From contig NZ_CP035758.1 of NCBI RefSeq assembly GCF_004208415.1, positions 10,540,001 through 10,604,000 on the forward strand: DNA of 64,000 nt, read 5' to 3'. Below, piece by piece: positions 25,601-33,160 of the stretch. Made by a program: the position numbers and the translations under genes. Every line of letters begins with the position of its first letter. Position 1 is the stretch's first letter. The notes under the pieces are model-generated. The model ran no database searches. It was not told the origin of the DNA and saw nothing but the letters and a program-made list of their open reading frames with translations. The DNA is from Ktedonosporobacter rubrisoli (lineage in GTDB: Bacteria; Chloroflexota; Ktedonobacteria; Ktedonobacterales; Ktedonobacteraceae).

Positions 25601-26620
25601 GCATGGAGTGGATTTGTAAACGATCCTCATGTAGGGATTATCTGTGCAACTGGTGATCCGTATGAAAGTGCTGAGGTAAGCAGGATACTTACTGAGGATA
25701 ATCCCAAACTTGTTCTTGATATTACCTCTATTATGACAATGCATGGCTTGGGAATTATTGACGAGGTTGTTAATGTATTTGGGAAAATTGCAGTCGTGCA
25801 AACTACCGTTGATCAATTAACAAATCTGATAAATAGTAGGACTGGATTAGATGAAAAAGGATTTATGTCTCTTGGAAAAGAGGGAGAACATTATATAAAG
25901 GAAGATGTAAGTGCCGGACAGATAAGAAAAAACACAGAATACTTACAATCCATCTTGGAATCGGTCAAGGAAAATTCCGAAGTAATTCCTTGCGAGGAGG
26001 CTTTAACAATACCTGTGGGTCAACGTGAAAAGCTCTATAGCCTCTTTGGTCATGATGCAATTGACTCTATTCTCTTAGCAAAACAAGAAAAAAGAATATT
26101 GGTGTCAGAGGATGAACGACTGAGAAGCTTTGCTAAAGGTTCCTATACTGTTCATGGCGCATGGACACAACCTATAGCGAGACAGCTACTGAGTAGAGGC
26201 AAAATAGAGAAAGAAAGATATCAAAAATTAGTTATCAAATTAATAAATTCAAATCATCATTATATAAGTATTGAAGCAGAAACCTTAGAAGAAGCTGCGA
26301 AGCAATCTTCGTGGAGGCCAGATAGGCAATTTGAAAAAGTTGCTGGAATACTCAGTGGAGGAAAAACTGACGACTTTTCAGCAATCGATGTTGCAATAAA
26401 TTTTATATATAAGCTCTACACACAACAGCTTTTCCTTGCCGACCCAGCTATTTTGCTATTCACTATTCTTGATCTGTTATTTACAGCAAGACCTAAAAGA
26501 AGGATGTTATTCGCTGAATTCATAAAACGCATAAAAAGTAAGTTCTTGTTGTTTCCAATTCAACAACGAGAGATCGAACTGCTAATAAATCAATGGGTAG
26601 GCAGGCAAACAATTTTTTAA
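22691..26620 (+). CDS. Nuclease-TPR-GreA/B-C-like-PIN protein, probable defense effector
   Basis: 1309 residues in one frame. Residues ~1-150 look like an Mrr/PD-(D/E)XK nuclease: KNGRSGQQQHGVDVYG with D49, then VQAK with Q64 and K66. Residues ~215-800 are a long helical TPR array (for example FNRGVAYRLKGEYENAAKDF). Around 820-890 is a stretch like the GreA/GreB C-terminal domain (HPIAKKLLGKKVGDKI). Residues ~1005-1150 look like a PIN ribonuclease: VLDITSIM, TVDQL, DAIDSILLA and VSEDERL supply the expected acidic positions. The gene is visibly AT-rich against the arsenic block. No Shine-Dalgarno is seen; TAGAAT six bases before ATG hints at a leaderless start. Two predicted nucleases on a TPR scaffold beside an NB-ARC gene suggest a conflict system. 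Confidence 0.7.
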   Translation: MPLQSNFTLPAPKYWEEFEDMLWDLFRAVWKDPNAKKNGRSGQQQHGVDVYGQPGQKEKWAGVQAKKKDQLADSSVTEEELQAEVNKAKQFKPGLSEYILATTGQRDQKIQTKARLITTAHQKEGLFSVHVYSWEDIEALLNIHTDVRNRWYPDLISDNISVETLEVVNRIENAQKEQILAQKGDSAEIKDLLISLHQKISSLPPSVAVSGTGSKFYQLALDQSKVLLDQFKPQTALSLLEPLRTKAWEDADSMTKWKILNNIASAKLQLHEDQDAAQLFIEAAQYNQDDERALCNLALAHLLLNNLTEAGIYLETVLQKNVANERAHVVKIQLQSLQNEDFDTIVQQIPNELRGSQDIATALGDAAGKSGSLQNSRYWYEVAFKRKEKSPGIAFAYATAMLVPLAENKVILYTGKPTQDQDAQLANILKIYNSAYAEISGSECYDLKSEFFFNRGVAYRLKGEYENAAKDFDLALELQPENERYIFRRAELALIAGKETVAISLLEKIKTSKAVPAVLLLAEIYRENANVPQGKEILTTYLESDPPAKFKEAADRLLIELLLICGDYEEAESKSAALVSAQKENVSCLLIRAKVLSTLKNESETQECLSAARKLVTENSPFLDIVLLADHYFSLGEYQNAAALYELIVDTSVDTDITRKLLACYHQEGNEKEALKICSLLRQLYGPLKRITEIESYIYEGIGNLQKAEEVCKEYIARYPDDLNMQLRLAMIYFREQSLDELDSFLKQRHSLSDASLENRVHLSQLLIVRGFNHEALKIMYETRRDFFDEADAHFSYIALFFRGAREHDPFLEVKEVAEDTVVFVQDGFGNRKFYIIENRLSADPGRQEFKLTHPIAKKLLGKKVGDKISLVESPQKKEVTIEEIKSKYVHALHESAATFETYFPDAKGFYVLNLTMSRNPNNEEEVDFSVLFEQIDRRHNYVNQVVGFYKDGKATIGALAKLLGITTIEAWSGFVNDPHVGIICATGDPYESAEVSRILTEDNPKLVLDITSIMTMHGLGIIDEVVNVFGKIAVVQTTVDQLTNLINSRTGLDEKGFMSLGKEGEHYIKEDVSAGQIRKNTEYLQSILESVKENSEVIPCEEALTIPVGQREKLYSLFGHDAIDSILLAKQEKRILVSEDERLRSFAKGSYTVHGAWTQPIARQLLSRGKIEKERYQKLVIKLINSNHHYISIEAETLEEAAKQSSWRPDRQFEKVAGILSGGKTDDFSAIDVAINFIYKLYTQQLFLADPAILLFTILDLLFTARPKRRMLFAEFIKRIKSKFLLFPIQQREIELLINQWVGRQTIF

Positions 26621-27472
26621 CAGAGTAGTTGTTCTTTTACATTTAAAATAACTTACTACGCTGATTTTAGCACAAACAAACATATTAAATCTAATCGATA
26701 TCGGCGTGTTCCTGATCTCTTTCCTTTCATTAAAGAGGTACAGCGAACAAAGACCCCGGATTATCGCACGAGAGCAGAAAACGCCAGCTATTCTGATGTC
26801 CGTTGCTTCAACGTCCAAGCGCTATTGGTAAATACATCCAACATCTGGGTCGGCATTTCCCGATGAAAAGCTGATTTTACCTAAGGTGTTTGGCTCTCTT
26901 GAGACTGATGCTTCCACTGGCCACTGAGGAGCATTGTTGCCAGAGGTGGAGAGACCAGGGAGATCAACGCACAGACAGTTCTATTCTGCTTGCTGAGCTT
27001 TCCCAGATGTTAGAACCCTTAAGGTGACAAGTGAGCAGGTTTTCGGGCTCTTGCTCACTTTCGGTGGAAAACCTCAGCAGATCTCAGGGGAAACGAGAAA
27101 AAGACTTCAGAGCAACCGCTTCGTCCACCATCGCCGTTTGCGCTAAATGCTGCTTCCAGGTTTTCTTCCTGGCTCGAACACGCTGTTTGTGATCTTCCTG
27201 GTTCGTTTCCAGGTTTTCTTCCAGGTGTTTTTCTGATCGTTCCGTTTGGAAACAGCCATCATCTGTTACGTCTTCTCATGTTCTGGATGGTGAATAAACA
27301 TTCACCATGATAGCAAGGTTGAACCTCATCAGCAGAGAACTCACGTCAATGAATGAACAACTGCTTCAAGAACGAAAGGTGCCACACAAATATATGCAAG
27401 ATATTGGATTAGTCTAATAATGATTACAGGCTATAATACGATCAAGAGATATAAAAATGAAAACGAACCTTC

Positions 27473-27514
27473 AATGCACGTCCGAGGGCCAAAAGAGATC
27501 CTCGGACGTGCATT
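27473..27514. repeat. Perfect 15-bp inverted repeat with 12-nt loop
   Basis: The arms AATGCACGTCCGAGG and CCTCGGACGTGCATT pair exactly. A TATAAT box lies at 27432-27437, about 35 nt upstream, so a short structured RNA is possible. No T-run follows, so this is not a normal terminator, and there is no gene on either side for more than 350 nt. Confidence 0.6.
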
Positions 27515-27696
27515 ATCCCTATACTTTTATGGTGAATCTTTGGCACGCGAGGACTTGAGTGCCGAGACTTGCCCATCCCGCAGGTGAGTCCTCAAGGCGA
27601 AAAAGAATGGACAAACGGTAGGCCTTGGTGTGATTTTGATGTTATCTCGATGTGAAAACGTGAAGCTTGTCAAGAAGCCAACTGACGCGCACATTG

Positions 27697-27780
27697 AAAC
27701 GTCTTTAACGTAAACGACGTAACGTTTCATCTGGCTTATAGAGCAAAAACAACGTTATTCAAATGTTTTAACGTTAGCAT
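27697..27780. repeat. AACGT-rich repeat cluster, copy 1
   Basis: At least six AACGT/ACGTT units in about 80 bp, including a GAAACGT...ACGTTTC dyad and CGTAACGTTT, ending with GTTAGCAT. A similar cluster with ATGCTAAC occurs at 56179-56256. It looks like a multi-site protein-binding region. Confidence 0.4.
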
Positions 27781-27877
27781 CTAGAGTATATCAAAATCAT
27801 ACGCCTTCTACGTTGTTGTCATCGCGAAATCCACATCGAGATAATTGATGAAAAGACACGACATCTGAGCAATTCTG

Positions 27878-28078
27878 TTAGCGTCGCAAACGTTCCCAGA
27901 CAAACCGGATAATTGGAATATCCATCGTCCAGCTACATCTTCTCTGTTGCCAGTAGATGCTTAACTGCCAGAATAATGCTCGAATATCTAATATTTGCTC
28001 ATTTTTCTCTTGATACCTTTTAATAGAATGAGGAAGCATTCCAACCAGTACCCAGAGCCAGATCCAATTGATGTCCAT
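27878..28078 (-). CDS. Small hypothetical membrane-associated protein
   Basis: 66 residues from the ATG at 28078, which has AAGGAG 8 nt upstream; another ATG at 28084 is only 2 nt from that site. The start MDINWIWLWVLVGMLPHSI is hydrophobic and the remainder is basic with many aromatic residues. It is divergent to the NB-ARC gene 150 nt away. Unrecognised; real-gene status rests on the ribosome site only. Confidence 0.4.
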   Translation of the reverse strand: MDINWIWLWVLVGMLPHSIKRYQEKNEQILDIRALFWQLSIYWQQRRCSWTMDIPIIRFVWERLRR

Positions 28079-28227
28079 CGTCATCGCTCCTTATCATAAG
28101 AAGGATGATGCGCGCAATCATCTTCTGTGTGTTATGTTGTTGATCGATCTGATCCTATGGTAAACTTTCCAATGTTGGGTTCCGCTATCCAATCACTATC
28201 CAATTTGTAGGAGGGATTAAAGTCGAA

Positions 28228-30648
28228 GTGGATTCTTCAGGTATCCAACCTTTCGGCGAGGTTCTCAGGAGCTTCCGTGAGCGAATACATCCGAAGGTTA
28301 CTCAGCAGAGGCTAGCTGATGCACTTGGGGTTAATCGGCAGGCTGTTGTCGCTTGGGAACGCGGTGACTATCCGCCCAAGGACCGAGCACGTGTCTTAGA
28401 AATAGCTAAATATTTGTGTTTAAATGACGAAGAAACAAACGCACTACTCCGAGCTTCTTTGCTTGATCCTCTTCCTCATTGGAACATACCCTTTCACCGC
28501 AATTTCTTTTTCACAGGGCGTGATGATATCCTGGAGCAACTTCATAGTGCTCTTACGCCTGGAAAGGCCGCTGCTTTAACGCAGCCTCAAGCCATCTCTG
28601 GACTTGGAGGAGTGGGGAAAACTCAGACTGCTATCGAGTACGCATACCGCTATCGAGGAGAGTACAGTGCTGTAATCTGGGTTCAGGCCGATTCGCGGGA
28701 AGTATTATTTTCAGAGTTCGTGAAACTTGGGCAGCTTTTAAATCTTCCGGGGTTATATGAGAAGGATCAGAACCAAGTGATTAATGCTGTAAAGCGTTGG
28801 CTCAAGAATCATAAAGGATGGATACTAATATTCGACAACATCGAAGACTTACTTTTAATTGAGGATTTTCTCCCTTCCGATTATCAAGGATGTGTATTGA
28901 TTACAACCCGTTCCTCTGTGGCAGAACCTGTTGCCAATACCATCGAAGTAAGGAAGATGACCGAGCAAGAGGGCATTCTTTTCTTTCTGCGACGAACAAA
29001 GATTCTTACTATTGATGCACCTATCGATCAAGTGTCACAAGAGCATTACATTTTGGCAGAGCAAATTTGGGATCTTATGGATGGCCTTCCTCTCGCAATT
29101 GATCAAGCAGGAGCATACATTCTTGAAACAGGTTGTGGTATGATTCATTATCTTGAACGGTACCAACAACGGCGTGTTGAACTGCTAAAAACACGGGGAA
29201 AATTCCCATCAGGTCATCCAGATTCCGTTTTCACTACATTCTCTCTAGCTCTTGAAAAGATCCAAGACAATAATAATGCACTGGAAGTGCTATATATATG
29301 TGCATTCCTAAGTCCAGATTTTATTCCAGAGGAGCTCTTTTATTACGAGTTTGAATTTATTCCGAAATATCCAGCTTTTCTCATGACGCGGAAGAAGAAG
29401 GATATTGTTATTTTTGACCAGGCAATAGCAATTTTAAAGAATTATTCGTTGATCCATCGCGATACTACTAATAATACTATTTCACTCCATCGTCTACTAC
29501 AAGCTGTAATTTTAGAAAATATGGATAGGGAAAAGGGTAACTACTATGCAAAAGAATCATTAAAAAAAGTTGCTGGTGTCTTCCCAGAAGGGAAACCTGA
29601 AGAGTGGATAAAGTGTGAACGCTATCTTGCTCAAGCTCGGCATTGTGTAGAAAATAACCTCGCAGATCGTTTCTTACCAGAAACTGGCTTCTTGCTCAAT
29701 AAAGTAGGATTTTACCTTACTCAGAGGGCACGTTATAGCGAAGCTGCGCCATTGTATCGACGAGCTTTAGTAATCTGGAAAGACTGGTTCGGGCTTGATA
29801 GCCTCTATGTATCAGTAGTACTTAGCAATTTGGCTGCTCTTTATTGCGACCAAGGACAATACAGTAGAGCAAAAAAACTTTCGCAGCAAGTTCTAAAAAT
29901 TAGAGAACAACATCTGGAACCTAATCACCTTGATATTGCACAAGCCTGCGACGGTTTGGCAACAGTGCTTTACAACGAAGGTCAGTACAGTGATGCAGAA
30001 TCTCTCTATCAACAGGTACTAACAATTCGTAGACTCCAGCTACCTCCTAATCATCCTGCTATTGCAGACATTCTTGATCATATGGGAAGACTTTACTATA
30101 GCCTTGGTAAATATGATCAAGCAGAACAAATGTATCGCGAAGTAATTGTCATTAGTGAAGAATACAAACCTAATCATCGTAAATTTGCATTATATGTTAA
30201 TAATTTAGCATCTCTTTATCACGATCAAAAAAGGTACAGCGATGCAGAATTATTATATAAACGTGCATTGGCAATCTGTGAGGACCAGTTAGGGCCTGAT
30301 CACCCTGACATAGCAACCAACCTTAACGATCTCGCAGAACTATACCGCGAACAAGGTAAATGCACAGAAGCAGAGACATTACATCGTCGTGCTCATATGA
30401 TGAGAGTGTGCGTATTAGGGCCTGACCATATTAGCACTGCTCAAACCCTTAATAATCTTGCACTACTTTATCATGATCAGCATCGATATAGTGAAGCAGA
30501 ACCACTCTATCGACAGGTATTAACAACCTGGAAGCAACAATTAGGAGAGGATCACCTAGATGTGGCTCTATGTTTAAGTAATCTGCAGGGCTTTGTCGTG
30601 ATCAACACAAGTATGCCGAAGCAGAAATATTACAGCAAGAGGCATTAG
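28228..30648 (+). CDS. XRE-NB-ARC-TPR STAND protein (3' frameshifted)
   Basis: 806 residues up to a premature stop; GTG start with AGGAGGGA 11 nt upstream. Residues ~8-65 are an XRE helix-turn-helix (TQQRLADALGVNRQAVVAWERGDYPP). The NB-ARC ATPase follows with P-loop GLGGVGKT (G125-T132), Walker B WILIFDNIED near residue 200 and GLPLAIDQAGAYI near 285. From ~490 there are kinesin-light-chain-type TPR repeats of 42 residues. At about 30583 one base is missing, so the last repeats fall in another frame (to 30968). STAND proteins of this kind are signal-sensing switches, here probably with a DNA-binding output or a regulator of the neighbouring nuclease protein. Confidence 0.85.
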   Translation: MDSSGIQPFGEVLRSFRERIHPKVTQQRLADALGVNRQAVVAWERGDYPPKDRARVLEIAKYLCLNDEETNALLRASLLDPLPHWNIPFHRNFFFTGRDDILEQLHSALTPGKAAALTQPQAISGLGGVGKTQTAIEYAYRYRGEYSAVIWVQADSREVLFSEFVKLGQLLNLPGLYEKDQNQVINAVKRWLKNHKGWILIFDNIEDLLLIEDFLPSDYQGCVLITTRSSVAEPVANTIEVRKMTEQEGILFFLRRTKILTIDAPIDQVSQEHYILAEQIWDLMDGLPLAIDQAGAYILETGCGMIHYLERYQQRRVELLKTRGKFPSGHPDSVFTTFSLALEKIQDNNNALEVLYICAFLSPDFIPEELFYYEFEFIPKYPAFLMTRKKKDIVIFDQAIAILKNYSLIHRDTTNNTISLHRLLQAVILENMDREKGNYYAKESLKKVAGVFPEGKPEEWIKCERYLAQARHCVENNLADRFLPETGFLLNKVGFYLTQRARYSEAAPLYRRALVIWKDWFGLDSLYVSVVLSNLAALYCDQGQYSRAKKLSQQVLKIREQHLEPNHLDIAQACDGLATVLYNEGQYSDAESLYQQVLTIRRLQLPPNHPAIADILDHMGRLYYSLGKYDQAEQMYREVIVISEEYKPNHRKFALYVNNLASLYHDQKRYSDAELLYKRALAICEDQLGPDHPDIATNLNDLAELYREQGKCTEAETLHRRAHMMRVCVLGPDHISTAQTLNNLALLYHDQHRYSEAEPLYRQVLTTWKQQLGEDHLDVALCLSNLQGFVVINTSMPKQKYYSKRH

Positions 30649-30968
30649 TAATTCATGAACAAAAACTGGGAGAGGATCATCTAGACACGGCTCAAAGTCT
30701 CAACGATCTTGCACTGCTTTATCATTATCAAGGTAAGTATATGAAAGCTCAATTGTTATATCAGCGCGCATTAGTAATTTATGAACGAAAAATCGGAACC
30801 AATAATCCTCGTACGATGGGTGTGAGGAAAAATTATCTTACTCTTTTGCAAGAAATGAAGGGCACAACACTTCAGCGAAAACAACAAACAAAGCAGCATC
30901 TGATAAAACCAAGTCGCGTGAAAAATACTTCACGCAAATATAAGAACAAGAAGAGACACAAGCGCTAA
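30585..30968 (+). pseudogene. Out-of-frame C-terminal TPR part of the NB-ARC gene
   Basis: From 30585 the third frame continues the repeat pattern exactly (CRDQHKYAEAEILQQEALVI, then LNDLALLYHYQGKYMKAQLL) and ends with a lysine-rich tail at 30968. Restoring one base near AATCTGCAGGG at 30580-30590 would give a single protein of about 913 residues. Either a recent mutation or a sequencing error. Confidence 0.8.
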
Positions 30969-30999
30969 ATTTCCTTACTTTATTTCACAGATACATATT

Positions 31000-31096
31000 A
31001 AGAGGGTGCGCTAACTTTACTAAACCACACCATTGAAAATGGGCAAGACAGAATTATGAAAGATGTATATGGTTATATGTCACATCGCACCCTCTT
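31000..31096. repeat. 97-bp unit with 11-bp terminal inverted repeats
   Basis: AAGAGGGTGCG (31000-31010) and CGCACCCTCTT (31086-31096) pair perfectly around 75 nt that have no ORF. It could be a very short MITE or a long hairpin just after the NB-ARC gene. No target duplication is obvious. Confidence 0.35.
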
Positions 31097-31454
31097 TCCG
31101 TCAGAATCGCAGCGATAGGTCTGTAGAAAAATTATCTGCCAGGGGCAGAGAACATCCAACACCATCCTTGTAGTCGTTTTGCTGTCGTTGTGATGACATT
31201 CCAGGCTATTTCTAGGAATGTCTCTCTCAGAAACACCCTCTTTCGGGGCTGACTGTTCTGGTGTGTAGTCATTTCGCACCATTTTGACGACAATCTGGGA
31301 GGAGTTCTGCTCACAGAGACCACCAATCATCCCTCTTCGTTGGAAACGTCGAATGCTTCTCGCGAGCGTTGATGTGCGGCGCGAGAGCAGTCCCCGGTGA
31401 GTTGATGAGATGGTATTAGGAAGGGAATGAACTGAGAAAACGTTCGACGTTCGG

Positions 31455-31545
31455 GGTTCTCATCATGGCTCTCGTGGTCTCACTTCGTTCTAAAGGTCAT
31501 AGCAAACACCTGTCCCTATTGCGTTTTCTGTCTCTCTCGTGTATA
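31455..31545 (+). repeat. Right direct repeat flanking the AT-rich module
   Basis: Partner of 22535-22622, in the same orientation, containing TCATAGCAAACACCTG and CTATTG. The two copies enclose 8.9 kb with the nuclease-TPR-PIN gene and the NB-ARC gene. Nothing coding is supported in 31097-31586. Confidence 0.55.
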
Positions 31546-31586
31546 GTTGTTCCATAAGAGCCTTGAACAAACCTGCCTTATAAATT

Positions 31587-31678
31587 TGTGAGCACTTTTG
31601 TCAGAAGGCGCAAGAAATGCTTGCGAACACTTTTGTCAGAAGACGTAAAAAATGCATGTGAACACTTTTGTCAGGCCC
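31587..31678 (+). repeat. Three tandem 35-bp repeats (ACTTTTGTCAG core)
   Basis: The core ACTTTTGTCAG starts at 31594, 31629 and 31664, a fixed 35-bp period, each preceded by G(T/C)GA(A/G)C. An inverted copy is at about 31959-31981, on the other side of the tRNA duplicate. Such multiple sites near an element end are typical of transposase-binding regions. Confidence 0.6.
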
Positions 31679-31722
31679 GCTCACATGTTTGGTAGAGTTG
31701 TTCAACCCGCTAGCAAAGCGGA

Positions 31723-31743
31723 TTCATAAGAAACAAGCGGTGA
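31723..31743 (+). repeat. 21-bp island-end motif, right copy
   Basis: Matches 7232-7252 with two mismatches. A GCTAGC hexamer lies a few bases upstream in both places (7212 and 31710). It is 12 nt before the tRNA duplicate. Confidence 0.55.
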
Positions 31744-31754
31744 TCCTGTGCCAC

Positions 31755-31802
31755 CCTGCCTTCCAAGCAGGCTGTCGCGGGTTCGAGCCCCGTCTCCCGC
31801 TC
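31755..31802 (+). pseudogene. tRNA-Gly 3' fragment (putative right attachment site)
   Basis: 48 nt equal to tRNA-Gly 7143-7190 but for one T-to-C change in the T-loop. The 5' acceptor strand and D-arm are absent, so it is not a working tRNA. The repeat begins at the anticodon stem and ends at the discriminator base; the encoded CCA is not retained. Confidence 0.85.
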
Positions 31803-32052
31803 TTCTTAGAAGACCGTCGTTCTCAAAGTGCTTCACAAGCTGTTTCAGAGGAAGCGAGCAGTGATGCCAGATGAGGGCGACGGTTTTCTTTTTGATCAAA
31901 AGGCGTTCAACAGACACCTGCCTTTGTTTTCAGGGAAACACCTGCCTCGCGTTCCACGTTCTGACAAAAGTGTTCACAAGCCATTCCCTCCATGACCACC
32001 TGCCTATCCACCAAAGCCAACACCTGCCTTCATGGGAACGCACCAACCTGCC
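31803..32052 (+). repeat. Second island-left-end-like region with ACCTGCC array
   Basis: Sequence after the tRNA fragment aligns with that after the intact tRNA (7193-7310), for example GACGGTTTTnCTnTTG, CAAAAGG and GACACCTGCCT. ACCTG cores follow at 31916, 31940, 31998, 32022 and 32046 (24-bp steps with one 58-bp gap that holds the inverted ACTTTTGTCAG element). No recombinase gene follows, so a second element in tandem may have decayed. Confidence 0.55.
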
Positions 32053-33160
32053 TCTCAGTTTCCTCCCCGTGCTAAACTGGAGGCCGCTTGACGCGATTCA
32101 TTTTCTGTCGCAAGGACGCAGAACTCGACCCAGGAAACTGAAACACTGCTTGCATATGTTGATGTGTTGTATAGATGCGTCACCAAGATCTCGTAAGGAT
32201 TGAGGATGATGCGAACGAAAGGAAACAAGCAGTCATGGTAGTAAAGGCAACAAGCAATGGTTCTTCTCTTGCACACGCAGTGCAGTCAAAGGGAACAGAC
32301 AGGCGAGCACCCAAAAAATGATCAACCGACATATAATGACTTTCTACTTCAAGGCCCTCAGGTTGACCTGTTGATTATTGAGATACTCTTTGTACTCTTC
32401 TTTATCATTGGGAGCGTACTTTTCCTGCGTTCAGAACGTTATCGTTAGCCTGAAAGCTCTTCAGAATCAGGTAAAACATAAGAAAAAGAGAAACAATTAA
32501 AAGAGGAGAATAATAGTGATGAAAAGTGGATGAACCTCTTTCTTCTCCTCACCCTTCAATGACATCACGTCATACAGGGTGCATTACAAGAACATGACCA
32601 AATTCATATCGTATACCCTACAAGTCCATCTTCTTCAGTGAGAGGGGCAAAAATTGTTCTAGCTCTAGTTCTCTCATTGAATGGATTGTAGGATATACGA
32701 GCTCAGTAAGCGTGAAGCAAAAGGAGCTAAAGAAGAGCGTAAAGCAGGTTCTTGTATGGTATAAAGATTCTATTAAAAAGGAAAGCATATTTCCTATTTT
32801 TTAGACAATATACTTTTCTTGCGAAGCTCATTCTTGTATAATCAAGAAGATTTTTTGCTGTATTACTATTACATTAGGCAGAAGTAGAGAGAAAGGTATA
32901 ATTTGCTCTCAATGTTCTTTCCTAACTAGATGGATCAAGCGCTATTTCAGAAAGACATGGGGTATTTTCATGATGAGCAGGGGATTTTAAAGGCTATTTC
33001 AAGCTGTGGGTTCTTCGTCTATGAGATGCACACGTGGCGGTCCTGGCAGAGCCGGTCCTACGAAGGCATGCGCTCCATGGGCAGAACTGGGTACCCGTGT
33101 CCTCTCTTCACGCAAGTACGCACCTGCTCTCTCACTCTCAAGAAAAAGAGGATTCAGTGG
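32053..33160. other. 1.1-kb spacer before the permease gene
   Basis: No supported gene. A 63-codon ORF at 32257-32448 has one hydrophobic C-terminal stretch but no convincing start. TATAAT occurs at 32837-32842 without a good -35. The permease frame is open upstream to 32930 but reads as non-protein-like sequence. Confidence 0.4.

Larger units (their letters stand above)
26621..28227. other. 1.6-kb AT-rich spacer with hairpins and repeats
   Basis: No convincing long gene. It holds a 9-bp hairpin at 27029-27060 (AAGTGAGCA/TGCTCACTT), repeated CCAGGTTTTCTTCC segments near 27157 and 27210, a perfect 15-bp inverted repeat at 27473-27514, an AACGT-rich cluster at 27697-27780, and one small minus-strand ORF at 27878. 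It may be decayed sequence or a non-coding part of the module. Confidence 0.5.
7143..31802 (+). mobile_element. Putative integrated genomic island between tRNA-Gly and its 3' duplicate
   Basis: The direct repeats 7143-7190 and 31755-31802 (48 nt, one mismatch) bracket about 24.7 kb. Next to the intact tRNA lies a DDE-tyrosine recombinase fusion gene, followed by an arsenic module and an AT-rich conflict-type module. A 21-bp motif occurs at both ends (7232-7252 and 31723-31743, two mismatches). Repeat arrays occur at each end. Sequence beyond the right repeat resembles the left end again, which suggests a second, related element in tandem. The boundaries are inferred from the sequence; excision is untested. 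Confidence 0.65.

Noticed and set aside
31590..31680. CRISPR-like 35-bp repeats
   Set aside because: Only three copies with units directly adjacent; there are no distinct spacers of equal size and no cas genes in the window.
32930..33160. N-terminal extension of the first permease
   Set aside because: The extra 77 residues are not protein-like, and membrane helix 1 begins just after ATG 33161.
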